A stretch of DNA of 64,000 nt from Tragulus kanchil (GCA_022376925.1 JAIOJX010000025.1:140451301-140515300), one strand, 5' to 3'; shown: positions 36,331-49,342, counted from the first letter of the stretch. Notes: a model not told the origin generated them from the letters alone. Made by a program: numbers and translations.

Positions 36331-38432
36331 TATAATTTAAAAAAATTAACATACATATTTTCAAATATAATTGGGGTTTGATTTTTAGATAAAAATATCA
36401 GATAATACAGAATACGATCAAGTCAAGTCTTTCTGTGTTTAAAATGCTGGTTCTTAAAGGAATTATGACAATTAAGAATGTGTGGGATTCAGGACAAGTG
36501 TATTTGCATGAATTGGTATAGAAAATGGCTTCCTTTAGTTATTTAAAGGACAGGTTTGGAATCTAATTTTGATTTTTATTGTAAGAACTTCTGCAACTAT
36601 TGGTCAAAGCTTGACTCCTTTAATTGCTAACATTATAAACTTGGCCAACTTATATGTCCACCATGTCTGTATTAACTCACTAGTAAAATAAAAAAGAAAC
36701 TAGTACCTACTTGGTACAGTTACAGTGGTGATTAATGAGAATGCCTGAAAGAGTACCATGTACCAGCTGACTAAATGTTAGGAACTGTTACTGGTTTTTA
36801 ACTTAAATGAAAGTTGCATTTATTGTGGTTTATGTACTTTCTTGAAAAACATGCTGTGAAAAAGACATGTAGCTTCCTATGGAGTTTGGTTCCCTCAGCT
36901 CTAGAAGAACACCTTTGGTGTCTGCCTGATACACCTTGTAAGAGTGAAGAGGAATTAACTTATTTTTTCAGATCAAGAGTTTTCTAAGACCAAGAGTTTT
37001 CTAAGACTTTTGACCATTTACTTGTTCTAATTTGCACTCTTCCTATAAATGTGACCATACATGTACTAAGGGGAATGACGTTTCTTTATCTGTCACAGTC
37101 TAATGAGAAACTGTTGACGCTGTTCATCAGTATTATCCCTCAGATCGTTCCACTGCCCTGCTGGCCTTCATCCTGGATGCAGCTGGTGCATAACATGTAA
37201 TACATTCTTCTGTTTCGAGTTTTGGAACCAAAGAGAAGTTGTTGCTCAAATTAGGGTAGTAAAAGATTTGAGGAAGAAACAATTTAAATGTTTCTGACAT
37301 AGGCACTTGGCTGATTGCTATAGTAGGCAATTTTAAAAATGTATTATATTAACTATTAATAGTTAAGGATTCATTGATAATGTACAATGAAGAAACATGA
37401 TGAGTATGTGATTGTATATATATGTGTAAGTCTGTACTTGGTGACTTAAATGCTATTTACATACTATAGGATGGATAAGAATACAATAAATTATCCTTAA
37501 ATTTTTATATGACTGTTTTCATAGGAAATCACGCTGGAAGAATTTAGTATAATTTAAAAAAATTAACATACATATTTTCAAATATAATTGGGGTTTGATT
37601 TTTAGATAAAAATATCAGATAATACAGAATACGATCAAGTCAAGTCTTTCTGTGTTTAAAATGCTGGTTCTTAAAGGAATTATGACAATTAAGAATGTGT
37701 GGGATTCAGGACAAGTGTATTTGCATGAATTGGTATAGAAAATGGCTTCCTTTAGTTATTTAAAGGACAGGTTTGGAATCTAATTTTGATTTTTATTGTA
37801 AGAACTTCTGCAACTATTGGTCAAAGCTTGACTCCTTTAATTGCTAACATTATAAACTTGGCCAACTTATATGTCCACCATGTCTGTATTAACTCACTAG
37901 TAAAATAAAAAAGAAACTAGTACCTACTTGGTACAGTTACAGTGGTGATTAATGAGAATGCCTGAAAGAGTACCATGTACCAGCTGACTAAATGTTAGGA
38001 ACTGTTACTGGTTTTTAACTTAAATGAAAGTTGCATTTATTGTGGTTTATGTACTTTCTTGAAAAACATGCTGTGAAAAGACATGTAGCTTCCTATGGAG
38101 TTTGGTTCCCTCAGCTCTAGAAGAACACCTTTGGTGTCTGCCTGATACACCTTGTAAGAGTGAAGAGGAATTAACTTATTTTTTCAGATCAAGAGTTTTC
38201 TAAGACCAAGAGTTTTCTAAGACTTTTGACCATTTACTTGTTCTAATTTGCACTCTTCCTATAAATGTGACCATACATGTACTAAGGGGAATGACGTTTC
38301 TTTATCTGTCACAGTCTAATGAGAAACTGTTGACGCTGTTCATCAGTATTATCCCTCAGATCGTTCCACTGCCCTGCTGGCCTTCATCCTGGATGCAGCT
38401 GGTGCATAACATGTAATACATTCTTCTGTTTC
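36000..38432. repeat. tandem duplication 15 (unit 1217 bp)
   Basis: 36000-37216 is repeated at 37217-38432. This is the longest unit. Its first ~330 bp also belong to duplication 14, so they occur three times (about 34856, 36000, 37217). An A run differs by one base near 36857 and 38074. No gene is visible. Confidence 0.95.
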
Positions 38433-39086
38433 TTATTTTATGGCTTGATGTTTACATGGAGATTTGGTTTATATACTGCTGGTGTATGTGAAATTCACTG
38501 GAACTTATATTAAACATAGAAAACATTGACAATTCTAGAAGTATAGGAGTTGGTGTGCCTTAGACTCTACTTTAGGGATTGTATCTCAGGCAGAGATAAG
38601 GAAAAATTTCATTGAGATTCTGTTTCATGTAATAACATAGCACTGTCTTATGTTGTGGTAGAAGAGCAACGAAGGAAATGTATTCAATTTCAAGTTTTAT
38701 AAGCTTCATTTATGTTAGCTAATGTGGAAAATTGACAGTGAAATTGCTTTGAATCCTTGTTTATTCACTTTCACATAAGCAACAAGAAGCTTTTATTCAG
38801 TATACACTATTAAAAATATTGACTGAATCTAGCAATCAATAAAAACCTTAAATTCTTTATAATTGTTTAATAAGATAAAGATTAGAGTCAATAAACAAAT
38901 AAATAATCATTAAATACCACATTGCAATTACAAAGATAATATTTTTTTTGCCATTCTCAAAGTACCATGATTAGAATTTCTTTAAACTAAATATATCTAC
39001 TTGCACATATATAAAAAGTGTAATTACTTTGTTTATCCTCATAGGGATGAGATATATTGGACTGAATTTGTTTTTTAATTTCAAAG
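38433..39086. other. unannotated AT-rich DNA
   Basis: I see no gene, RNA or nameable repeat. Confidence 0.45.
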
Positions 39087-39519
39087 GGAAAGATTATTTC
39101 AAAGCAGCTTCTAGATATCAGCCCTAGACAATTTTTAATTCGTTCTTTTTCTAGAAGGACAAATAACTTCACAAGTAGGCCCTTTAGAAATATGTTCTAT
39201 AATTAATTATTAAAACACTGAATATTTCCTTAAGACAGACTTTTAAAAGTTACTTTTGTAAATCACATGACCTTTATTTGCATATCTATGTAAAATTCCA
39301 AGAAACTACAGTGATGTTGAGAAGACTATGTGAAAAATAACAATGGGGATAGTTTAATGAATTACAGAGAAAATCAGCATGTAGCATTTACACTCTTTCA
39401 GATGTACAAGAGGAAAAGAACAGGATATACTATCCAGTAATACTAGGTAGTAGTAAATAGTTTAATGATTTTCATAGGTGGTGTAATGAAATTTTTTCTT
39501 TTTGGTTTAAGGAAACCAT

Positions 39520-39571
39520 TCTCTCTCTCTCTCTCTCCCCCTCTTTCACTCTCTCTCTCTCACACACACAC
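39520..39571. repeat. (CT)n(CA)n microsatellite
   Basis: Compound CT-then-CA dinucleotide repeat interrupted by CCCC and TTCA. The same length is found in the block copy at 40693-40744, which argues for a very recent or artificial duplication because such loci mutate quickly. Confidence 0.95.
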
Positions 39572-39918
39572 ATACCTTCCTCAAAGGATTTTTCAGTTTC
39601 TTTTCTTGGTCAGTGCAGCAGTGTCTCTCTTCTTATTTTATCTAAATCCTTTATCTCCCTTGACCCGTTTTTGACCTTAGCTCTAAATTGGATGAAGTCC
39701 CATTTGGAGTAAAATTTTTTGATTCTGTTATTCTATTTCTGTTTTGCATACATCAGCTATATTTATCTATTCCCAGGTCATAGAGGTAGAGGTAATTTTA
39801 TATTCCATTTAATTTTTTTTCCTGGTCTTCTAATTTTTCAAGAACATAAAGCATGATAGGAAAAAAAATCATAGGATTTCCACGGTGAAAGACAGAATAT
39901 GGATTTTATTTATTCGTT

Positions 39919-40225
39919 TCATTCTTACATGGTTGCTTGCTACATGCTAAGCACTGCCATTAGAGACCCAATAGACTTGTTTGCAATTCAACCCACCGGA
40001 AAGCTCTCAGTGAAGTCAGTACTGTAAGGGGCTGAAACGTGGGTGGACTTCTGTCATGTGCTAAGAAGGCCATTCCAGGCCCAGGAACATGTGTGAGTAG
40101 TAAGCATAGGTGTGAATATGCTGAGTGTACTTAGGAAACTATAGTAATTCAGTTCAAGTGGAATATAGAGAGGGCCCACCCATGTGGAAGAGTTTGGACT
40201 TGATCAGCTAAAATACTGGTCTCCT
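39919..40225 (+). mobile_element. L2 LINE 3' fragment
   Basis: Phrases typical of the L2 3' region occur in order: TGCTACATGCTAAGCACTGC, then a GCCATTCCAGGCCCAGGAAC segment, then GTGGAATATAGAGAGGG. Old and inactive. Confidence 0.6.
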
Positions 40226-40692
40226 ATATGTGATGCAAATGGTTGCTTAATACATACCATGGAAAGATTATTTCAAAGCAGCTTCTAGATATCAGCCCTA
40301 GACAATTTTTAATTCGTTCTTTTCTAGAAGGACAAATAACTTCACAAGTAGGCCCTTTAGAAATATGTTCTATAATTAATTATTAAAACACTGAATATTT
40401 CCTTAAGACAGACTTTTAAAAGTTACTTTTGTAAATCACATGACCTTTATTTGCATATCTATGTAAAATTCCAAGAAACTACAGTGATGTTGAGAAGACT
40501 ATGTGAAAAATAACAATGGGGATAGTTTAATGAATTACAGAGAAAATCAGCATGTAGCATTTACACTCTTTCAGATGTACAAGAGGAAAAGAACAGGATA
40601 TACTATCCAGTAATACTAGGTAGTAGTAAATAGTTTAATGATTTTCATAGGTGGTGTAATGAAATTTTTTCTTTTTGGTTTAAGGAAACCAT

Positions 40693-40744
40693 TCTCTCTC
40701 TCTCTCTCTCCCCCTCTTTCACTCTCTCTCTCTCACACACACAC
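40693..40744. repeat. (CT)n(CA)n microsatellite (copy inside duplication 16)
   Basis: Identical to 39520-39571. Confidence 0.95.
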
Positions 40745-41091
40745 ATACCTTCCTCAAAGGATTTTTCAGTTTCTTTTCTTGGTCAGTGCAGCAGTGTCTC
40801 TCTTCTTATTTTATCTAAATCCTTTATCTCCCTTGACCCGTTTTTGACCTTAGCTCTAAATTGGATGAAGTCCCATTTGGAGTAAAATTTTTTGATTCTG
40901 TTATTCTATTTCTGTTTTGCATACATCAGCTATATTTATCTATTCCCAGGTCATAGAGGTAGAGGTAATTTTATATTCCATTTAATTTTTTTTCCTGGTC
41001 TTCTAATTTTTCAAGAACATAAAGCATGATAGGAAAAAAAATCATAGGATTTCCACGGTGAAAGACAGAATATGGATTTTATTTATTCGTT

Positions 41092-41700
41092 TCATTCTTA
41101 CATGGTTGCTTGCTACATGCTAAGCACTGCCATTAGAGACCCAATAGACTTGTTTGCAATTCAACCCACCGGAAAGCTCTCAGTGAAGTCAGTACTGTAA
41201 GGGGCTGAAACGTGGGTGGACTTCTGTCATGTGCTAAGAAGGCCATTCCAGGCCCAGGAACATGTGTGAGTAGTAAGCATAGGTGTGAATATGCTGAGTG
41301 TACTTAGGAAACTATAGTAATTCAGTTCAAGTGGAATATAGAGAGGGCCCACCCATGTGGAAGAGTTTGGACTTGATCAGCTAAAATACTGGTCTCCTAT
41401 ATGTGAGAATGCAAATGGTTGCTTAATACATACCATCGTAATTTGTACTATATTAGAACTGGTATGTAATATTTTATCACCCTTTTCGTTTTTATTTATT
41501 TATTTAATTTTTATTTTAAAGTATGCTTCATTAGGTATATGTCTAACTTATACCTTTACCAAGTTGGGAGTATATTTGTAAGTTTTTTAAAGATGGGATA
41601 GATGTGCAACCAAAATGCTTGGAGATGACTAAGGTAGGAATTAGAGTCTTTGAGGAGTTTTAAACTGGAGTGATCAGTCTGGCATTGTAGAAGGGGCCAA
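41092..41700 (+). mobile_element. L2 LINE 3' fragment (block copy plus continuation)
   Basis: 41092-41398 is the copy of 39919-40225 from duplication 16. L2-like sequence seems to resume at about 41590-41700 (GAGGAGTTTTAAACTGGAG, GATCAGTCTGGCATTG) after an unrecognised AT-rich insert. Confidence 0.5.
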
Positions 41701-41821
41701 TAAAGTTGTCAGAAATAGTGGTCATTGAAGCTTGGTTGTTGTCATTATCATTGTCATCCATAGTGGTGGAGGTATAGAGAGAGTGTAGTTTAGAAGAGCT
41801 AATACTGGTTTTATCATCTGG

Positions 41822-42030
41822 CATGCTTGAATTATGGCTCTGTCAACCATGTGAATTTTTGGCAAGATAAGCAAGCTTTGGAGGCACAATCTTCATCAGC
41901 AACATGGGGCTAATAATTTCCACCTCACTAGTTTGTAGTGAAGATTTCAAATAATGCACATGAAGGACTTTGCATAGACCACGGTCAATACTTAATAAAT
42001 ACTTATGTATTTACTGTTATTATTAAATGA
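41822..42030 (+). mobile_element. MIR SINE
   Basis: Sense MIR: ATTTTTGGCAAGATAAGCAA, then ATCTTCATCAGCAACATGGG, then CACATGAAGGACTTTGCATA and TCAATACTTAATAAATACTT. Strongly diverged. Confidence 0.8.
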
Positions 42031-42128
42031 CTGTATTTACTTAATGACTGTCTTCTAATTCAGAAGACTATGTTGCTTATTTCTCTTTTTTTTTTTTCTT
42101 ATTTATTTGGATTTATAAACATTCCTGT

Positions 42129-42282
42129 GGGCTTCCCAGATGACTCAGTGGGTAAATAATCTACCTGCAATGCAAGAGTCATGGGTTTGATCCCAGGGTT
42201 GGGAAGATCCCTTGGAGGAGGTCATGGCAACCCTCTCCAATATTCTTGCCTGGAGAATCCTATGGACAGAGGAACCTGGTGG
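42129..42282 (+). mobile_element. Bov-tA SINE, 3'-truncated
   Basis: GGGCTTCCCAGATGACTCAG head, GGTTTGATCCCAGGG box-B region and GGTCATGGCAACCCTCTCC body. It stops at GGAACCTGGTGG, so the last ~60 bp of the family are missing. Confidence 0.9.
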
Positions 42283-42585
42283 TCATTCCCATCATCTTTA
42301 TATTCCTTGACTTTTGCAGATGGCAATGGTAAGGGAAATTTGCTTCTATTTCTCCTAACACTAATACATGCTTATTTTCACTAGTGGTCTTACACTGTAG
42401 TCATAAAAATATAAAATAATATATTCACATGGAATATTTTGCATAATGGAAAAAGATTTCACCCAGTGTGATTCCTCTCTTGACTGTTTTCATTTTCATA
42501 CTCTTATTTAAGCAGGTTGTGCAGAAAATGGCTTTCTTTTGCTCAGACTTTGTTTCTAAATAAGAATCAGTCTCGCCTACATTTT
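42283..42585. other. unannotated DNA
   Basis: No gene or repeat recognised. Confidence 0.45.
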
Positions 42586-43375
42586 AGTACTGTGGGCTAA
42601 ACCTGTGATGACTGATATCTATGTAAAATTGTGTCTTAGTAGTCTTACGTAAATAAGGATAAGTTGGAATGTACCCCTGATAAAGCAGGTAATTTCGAAG
42701 AGTGTGAAAACACAGCTGTGTTTGAACCTCTCTTCCTTTTGTGTTTTATATAAATATCTTGAAGTAATTTTGATTCAACCTCATGATGCATACATGGGCC
42801 GAGAATTTTTAAATTGTGAACTAGGCATGACTTTACAGAAGAGTTTATTTTACCTAAGTGTTATCAAAAATTATTGATTAAAATCAACTTCTTATTAAAA
42901 AAAAAACCCTTAAAATATATTTGGTTGACATCACATAGACTGATTATAGGATAGCCTGTGATTTCCATACAGAATTTTAAACTGTTTAATTACACAAAGA
43001 TACACTTTGAAAAGAATTTATTTTTACAAGGTGACCAGTGAGGGGTGGGGAGGATAAAACAAATGCTCAGTTTAGCCTTAAAGAGAAAATATAGCAGAAG
43101 CAAAAACAGGTGTCCAAAACAGTTGAAGAAGAGCCTTGCTAGAAGGGGAATCTGTTAACACAGGTGTTTTCAAAAGCTAAACCTTGGGGAAATATTCACC
43201 TAAGTCGATAAATATTTTTACATAGCTATGATTACAGAATGTATGTCCGATTCTTCTGCTGCTTCTTAGCATCAAGTTGAATCTGTGTAAAAGTCTATAC
43301 TAAAAAGGGCAAAGGGTTGGTTTTTTTTTTTTTTTTTTTTCCTGTTAAATTTAACATTTGGTAGAATGGTTTCAA

Positions 43376-43563
43376 AAAAATCTGTCTACCATAAGGGAGA
43401 CCTGTATTCGACCCCTTGGTTGGGAAGATCCCTTGGAGGAGGGCATGGAAACCCACTCGAATATGCTTGCTTGAAGAATCCCACAGATAGAGGTGCCTGG
43501 TGGGCTGTGGTCCATAGGGTCACCAAGAGTCAGACACAACTGCCTTGTCTTAGCACGCACACA
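43376..43563 (+). mobile_element. Bov-tA SINE, head degraded
   Basis: Plus-strand body with GAGACCTGTATTCGACCCC, GGGCATGGAAACCCACTCGA and GGGTCACCAAGAGTCAGACA, ending in a GCACGCACACA tail. The tRNA-like head is missing or very diverged. Confidence 0.88.
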
Positions 43564-44494
43564 TGCAACATGTGACTATTCTATCTGGAAATCTTTGTAT
43601 TTTAACTGGTGAATTTTTCCTATTTATATTACATATATATTGATCATTTTTACCATATTGTTTCATGCTGTCTGTGTATATCGTTTTTCTATTTCTTTCT
43701 TCTCTCTTTTAAGTACTGTGGGCTAAACCTGTGATGACTGATATCTATAAAATTCTTAGTAGTCTTACGTAAATAAGGATAAGTTGGAATGTACCCCTGA
43801 TAAAGCAGGTAATTTCGAAGAGTGTGAAAACACAGCTGTGTTTGAACCTCTCTTCCTTTTGTGTTTTATATAAATATCTTGAAGTAATTTTGATTCAACC
43901 TCATGATGCATACATGGGCCGAGAATTTTTAAATTGTGAACTAGGCATGACTTTACAGAAGAGTTTATTTTACCTAAGTGTTATCAAAAATTATTGATTA
44001 AAATCAACTTCTTATTAAAAAAAAAACCCTTAAAATATATTTGGTTGACATCACATAGACTGATTATAGGATAGCCTGTGATTTCCATACAGAATTTTAA
44101 ACTGTTTAATTACACAAAGATACACTTTGAAAAGAATTTATTTTTACAAGGTGACCAGTGAGGGGTGGGGAGGATAAAACAAATGCTCAGTTTAGCCTTA
44201 AAGAGAAAATATAGCAGAAGCAAAAACAGGTGTCCAAAACAGTTGAAGAAGAGCCTTGCTAGAAGGGGAATCTGTTAACACAGGTGTTTTCAAAAGCTAA
44301 ACCTTGGGGAAATATTCACCTAAGTCGATAAATATTTTTACATAGCTATGATTACAGAATGTATGTCCGATTCTTCTGCTGCTTCTTAGCATCAAGTTGA
44401 ATCTGTGTAAAAGTCTATACTAAAAAGGGCAAAGGGTTGGTTTTTTTTTTTTTTTTTTTCCTGTTAAATTTAACATTTGGTAGAATGGTTTCAA

Positions 44495-44682
44495 AAAAAT
44501 CTGTCTACCATAAGGGAGACCTGTATTCGACCCCTTGGTTGGGAAGATCCCTTGGAGGAGGGCATGGAAACCCACTCGAATATGCTTGCTTGAAGAATCC
44601 CACAGATAGAGGTGCCTGGTGGGCTGTGGTCCATAGGGTCACCAAGAGTCAGACACAACTGCCTTGTCTTAGCACGCACACA
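44495..44682 (+). mobile_element. Bov-tA SINE (copy inside duplication 17)
   Basis: Identical to 43376-43563 at the 1119-bp block offset. Confidence 0.88.
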
Positions 44683-44970
44683 TGCAACATGTGACTATTC
44701 TATCTGGAAATCTTTGTATTTTAACTGGTGAATTTTTCCTATTTATATTACATATATATTGATCATTTTTACCATATTGTTTCATGCTGTCTGTGTATAT
44801 CGTTTTTCTATTTCTTTTCTTCTCTCTTTATAGATTATTTTTACTCTTATATGTTTCCCTTAACTAGATTAGAATTTATGTGCCTTCTTCTTCTTATACT
44901 TTTTAATTACCACTCTTGAAATTTTACAGTAAATATTTAATTTCAAAGTCTCAAACTGTGGAAGATAGTG

Positions 44971-45054
44971 GAGGATAGAGGAGCCTGGCATGCTGTAGTT
45001 CATGGGGTCACAAAGAGTCAGACATGACTTAGCGAATGAACAACAAGAACAAAG
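44971..45054 (+). mobile_element. BovB/Bov-tA shared 3' tail fragment
   Basis: GAGGATAGAGGAGCCTGGC, GGGGTCACAAAGAGTCAGAC, CTTAGCGAATGAACAACAA: the 3' end module shared by BovB LINEs and their SINEs. Too short to assign further. Block copy at 46046-46129. Confidence 0.82.
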
Positions 45055-46045
45055 TTAATCAATAGTTTCCTCTCACCAAGTAGAGCAAGAATTCTAATAT
45101 TGTTTTTAACTCATAAACTCTCATTAGGATTTACAAATTATGATTTTTCTAGTGTTTTATCTTTTTTTTTTTTTTTTACAATTTTAGCATCATGCTTTAG
45201 GTTTGTTTATGATCTTTGAATCCAGCTAATTGTTCTGTCTACTAATTTCTCATTTTCTATGTCATAGAATTTAGTAAATCTTTTCTTTTACCATGCACTG
45301 TACTAAGCATTAGGAATATGGGATGAAAAGAGTGGTAAAAGGAAATTTTACATTCGACTAAAAAAAGTGTGATAGTCTTCATTAAGAGATTTCACTAAAA
45401 GTGATGTGAGCACAGAGGATAATCTGGCTAAATAACAAATTATATATTACATTTGACTACTGTTGTTTTTTATAAATAATCACTTTTAGATTTATTACCA
45501 TTTTTGTATATATGCTTTACTCACATTTCCTTCTTATATCTGAAGTTTTTTTTCCATGTGTGGATAATTACCTTGCAAATAGACACAGTTTTGTTCCCTT
45601 CACCACATATGTCTTTTAAAAGTTTCATTGTCTTGTACAGGCTAAGGCTTCCAGTCTTTGTTCAATAGGAGTAATGAGAGTGAGCTTTCTGGCTTTATTC
45701 CTGAATTTAAGGAGGAATATTCATTTTCTTACCATGTATGATATTACTGTAAGAACTTTTTGTAGATACCTTTTCACAGTTAAGAAAATTCTTTTCCAAT
45801 CTTGATTTTCTGAGAATTTAAATTACATATATATTGATCATTTTTACCATATTGTTTCATGCTGTCTGTGTATATCGTTTTTCTATTTCTTTTCTTCTCT
45901 CTTTATAGATTATTTTTACTCTTATATGTTTCCCTTAACTAGATTAGAATTTATGTGCCTTCTTCTTCTTATACTTTTTAATTACCACTCTTGAAATTTT
46001 ACAGTAAATATTTAATTTCAAAGTCTCAAACTGTGGAAGATAGTG

Positions 46046-46129
46046 GAGGATAGAGGAGCCTGGCATGCTGTAGTTCATGGGGTCACAAAGAGTCAGACAT
46101 GACTTAGCGAATGAACAACAAGAACAAAG
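46046..46129 (+). mobile_element. BovB/Bov-tA tail fragment (copy inside duplication 18)
   Basis: Exact block copy of 44971-45054. Confidence 0.82.
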
Positions 46130-47370
46130 TTAATCAATAGTTTCCTCTCACCAAGTAGAGCAAGAATTCTAATATTGTTTTTAACTCATAAACTCTCATT
46201 AGGATTTACAAATTATGATTTTTCTAGTGTTTTATCTTTTTTTTTTTTTTTTTTTTTTACAATTTTAGCATCATGCTTTAGGTTTGTTTATGATCTTTGA
46301 ATCCAGCTAATTGTTCTGTCTACTAATTTCTCATTTTCTATGTCATAGAATTTAGTAAATCTTTTCTTTTACCATGCACTGTACTAAGCATTAGGAATAT
46401 GGGATGAAAAGAGTGGTAAAAGGAAATTTTACATTCGACTAAAAAAAGTGTGATAGTCTTCATTAAGAGATTTCACTAAAAGTGATGTGAGCACAGAGGA
46501 TAATCTGGCTAAATAACAAATTATATATTACATTTGACTACTGTTGTTTTTTATAAATAATCACTTTTAGATTTATTACCATTTTTGTATATATGCTTTA
46601 CTCACATTTCCTTCTTATATCTGAAGTTTTTTTTCCATGTGTGGATAATTACCTTGCAAATAGACACAGTTTTGTTCCCTTCACCACATATGTCTTTTAA
46701 AAGTTTCATTGTCTTGTACAGGCTAAGGCTTCCAGTCTTTGTTCAATAGGAGTAATGAGAGTGAGCTTTCTGGCTTTATTCCTGAATTTAAGGAGGGAAT
46801 ATTCATTTTCTTACCATGTATGATATTACTGTAAGAACTTTTTGTAGATACCTTTTCACAGTTAAGAAAATTCTTTTCCAATCTTGATTTTCTGAGAATT
46901 ATTATCCTGCTTGTAAGTTGAATTTGGTTAAAGCTTTTCTTCAGGTCATTTTTATATACTCTTATGATTTTCTTCTTTAGTCTATTATCTGAAAAAAAAT
47001 ACTGACTTATTTTTAAATGTAGGTTGGATTATGGTAGAGATTATGGTTTATCTTGGTGAATACTCCGTGTGAACCTAAAAAGATGGTATATTCTACTGTT
47101 GTAATGTACATTACTTTACTTGTCAGTAAACATCAGTTAGAAAAATGGGTTAATAATGTTGGCCTGGCCTTCTATATTTGTGTTGATTTTCTACATTTAT
47201 CTCTTAGAATTAAGGGAGTGTTGAAATCTCCAATGATAATTATAGACTTGTCTATTTTTAGTACTATCAAATTTTGTTTTATGTATTTTGAATTTCTATT
47301 GTATTTTCAGAAACATTTAGGATTATTGTGACTTTCGGTGTGTTAATACTATTATAAAATGTTTCTCTTT

Positions 47371-47669
47371 ATTCCAATAATTTTTTAAAATTTTAGCGTG
47401 TTTTATTTTATTTTAAATTTATTTATTTATTTTCATCCATCTTTATTCGTTTTGGTCTTTTATGGGCTTCCCATTGCAGTGACCTCTCTTGTTGCGAAGC
47501 ATTGGCTCTGGGCCATGCACTCCAGAGCACTAGTTTCTAATTGGACACACAGGTCCAGCCACTCCGTGGCACGTGGGATGTGCCTGGGCCACAGATCAAA
47601 CCGGTGCCCCTTGCACTGCAAGGTGAATTTTTTACCCACTGACCATCAGGGAAGCCCTATTCCAATAAT
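47371..47669 (-). mobile_element. CHR-type SINE nested in L1, with TSD
   Basis: Minus-strand SINE with body 47382-47658 between direct repeats ATTCCAATAAT (47371-47381 and 47659-47669). L1 sequence resumes directly on the far side, so this insertion is younger than the L1. The 108-codon frame across it is a by-product. Confidence 0.9.
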
Positions 47670-48242
47670 GTTTTATTTTGAAGCTTATTTTGATGTTAAT
47701 GTAGCCACTCAGTCTTTCTTTTGATTACCATTTTCCTGACATATCTCTTTTCATCCTTTTAATGTATTTATTACTTTCTACTTAAAGTGAAGATTCTTAT
47801 AGATCACCTATACTTGTCTTTTTATCCAATCTATATTTAATTGGCATATTCAGATCATTTACATTTTAATGTAAATATTGATATAGTTGGATTAAAGTCT
47901 ACATTCGTTCTAGTTTCTAATTTATTGTTTATGCCTCTCATCTTAATTTATTTTTTGCTTGCTGTTGGATTATTTAAGTATTTCTTGTGATTCTAGTTTA
48001 GGTCTACTATTTTTTTACTTGTACCTCTTTTAAAAAGTTGTGTTTGTACCTCTTTTAAAAAGTTGTGTTTTGTTTTAGTGGTTGCTCTAAAGTTTACAAT
48101 AGAAATCTCTAATTGTAGTCAATCATCAAATGATAATATACTGCTTCACAGGTAGTCTAAGTACCCTACAACCATTTACTGTCTTTTCCTTCTCACTTTT
48201 TGTGTGATTTCTGTCATATATTTTAGTTGTATGTATTCTTAA

Positions 48243-48573
48243 AATTCTCAATATAGGGGCTTCCCTGGTGGTCCAGTGGGTAAGGACACTGCCTTGCAGT
48301 GCAAGGGGCGCCGGTTCAATCCCTGGCCTGGGAAGATCCCACGTGCCGCAGAGCGGCTGGACCGATGTGTCCAATTGCCGAGTCGGAGCTCTGGAGCGCA
48401 TGCGCCCAGAGCCGGGGCTCTGCAACGACAGACGCCACCGCGATGGGAGGCCCACGTGGGCCAAAAGAGCAAAGATGGATGAAAATAGATAAATGAAAGA
48501 CCAATAGAAGTGGCCCGCCCACCCCACTTCCTCCCCAGCCCGCCCCTGAAGAAAAAAAAAAATTCTCAATATA
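48243..48573 (+). mobile_element. young CHR-type SINE with C-rich 3' extension and TSD
   Basis: Plus-strand SINE with body 48256-48560 inside the L1, flanked by AATTCTCAATATA at 48243-48255 and 48561-48573. Order: GGGGCTTCCCTGGTGGTCCA head; box-B GGTTCAATCCC near 48313; CpG-rich body; ACCAATAGAAGTGGCC; C-rich stretch about 48517-48545; A tail. Its high CpG retention gives overlapping open frames on both strands (up to 147 codons), none of them genes. Confidence 0.93.
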
Positions 48574-49342
48574 TTCTTGCTATTTTTTCATGTGAACAAT
48601 CCACTACACTTTAGAGTGATTAATAATAAGAAATTATATGTTTTTATGTTTACCTTCATTTTGCTATTAACTTTATAAGCTTTCAGAAACTGTCTTGGGG
48701 TCCTCCAGGAACTCCAGAATCACACTTTGAGACTGGTCGATACAATCTTTAAGGATTTAAATAAGCTACATTATTTTTTTCTTATAATTTTCAGTTTTTA
48801 CTTATCTGAACTTTAAGGCATCTTTCTAACTTAACCCTCTACTTCGACAGCAGATGCAAAAGATGTTTTCTTTAAAAGCATGAGAGTTTGCTTTTGAAAG
48901 ACTAAATCAAAATTTGCTAATAAAGAAGATAGGCACCTACATCGTCTTGAGAAGTACATTTTAAGAACTAGTGAATTTATTACTATTTATTTTAAGTCAT
49001 AAAATAGTTTTTTCTAATTTTTTTTTTGTTTATGCCTCTCATCTTAATTTATTTTTTGCTTGCTGTTGGATTATTTAAGTATTTCTTGTGATTCTAGTTT
49101 AGGTCTACTATTTTTTTACTTGTACCTCTTTTAAAAAGTTGTGTTTGTACCTCTTTAAAAAGTTGTGTTTTGTTTTAGTGGTTGCTCTAAAGTTTACAAT
49201 AGAAATCTCTAATTGTAGTCAATCATCAAATGATAATATACTGCTTCACAGGTAGTCTAAGTACCCTACAACCATTTACTGTCTTTTCCTTCTCACTTTT
49301 TGTGTGATTTCTGTCATATATTTTAGTTGTATGTATTCTTAA

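Larger units (their letters stand above)
39087..41433. repeat. tandem duplication 16 (unit 1173 bp)
   Basis: 39087-40260 is repeated at 40261-41433. One T is missing from a run near 40320. Close to the seam copy 1 reads ATATGTGATGCAAATGG where copy 2 reads ATATGTGAGAATGCAAATGG. Confidence 0.95.
42586..44830. repeat. tandem duplication 17 (unit 1119-1126 bp)
   Basis: 42586-43711 is repeated at 43712-44830. Copy 2 is missing six bases within its first 50 bp (CTATAAAATTCTTAG against CTATGTAAAATTGTGTCTTAG). The T run at about 43320 is one base shorter in copy 2. Confidence 0.95.
44747..46902. repeat. tandem duplication 18 (unit 1075 bp)
   Basis: 44747-45821 is repeated at 45822-46902. The poly-T near 45164-45177 is several bases longer in copy 2 (46239-46258), and a GG becomes GGG near 46796. 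At the seam copy 1 reads TGAGAATTTAAATTAC against TGAGAATTATTATCC. Confidence 0.95.
45612..48660 (-). mobile_element. old L1 LINE, ORF2 region, interrupted and partly duplicated
   Basis: The plus strand reads as antisense L1 ORF2 and 3' sequence. Landmarks include AATAGGAGTAATGAGAGTG, GTATGATATTACTGTAAGAA, TTGAAATCTCCAATGATAAT, TTTATCCAATCTATATTTAA, CATTTACATTTTAATGTAAA and TTTTAGTGGTTGCTCTAAAG. It has many stops and small gaps, so it is long dead. It is interrupted by SINEs at 47371-47669 and 48243-48573. Parts are repeated by duplications 18 and 19. The open frame at 47053-47331 is antisense L1 and not a gene. Confidence 0.8.

Noticed and set aside
47053..47331. 92-codon open frame
   Set aside because: It is the antisense strand of an old L1 ORF2 region.
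48126..48569. 147-codon minus-strand open frame (and copy at 49226-49669), with several overlapping frames on both strands
   Set aside because: It lies across the CpG-rich SINE at 48243-48573. Frames are open on both strands because the SINE is young and GC-rich. No domain or splice context.
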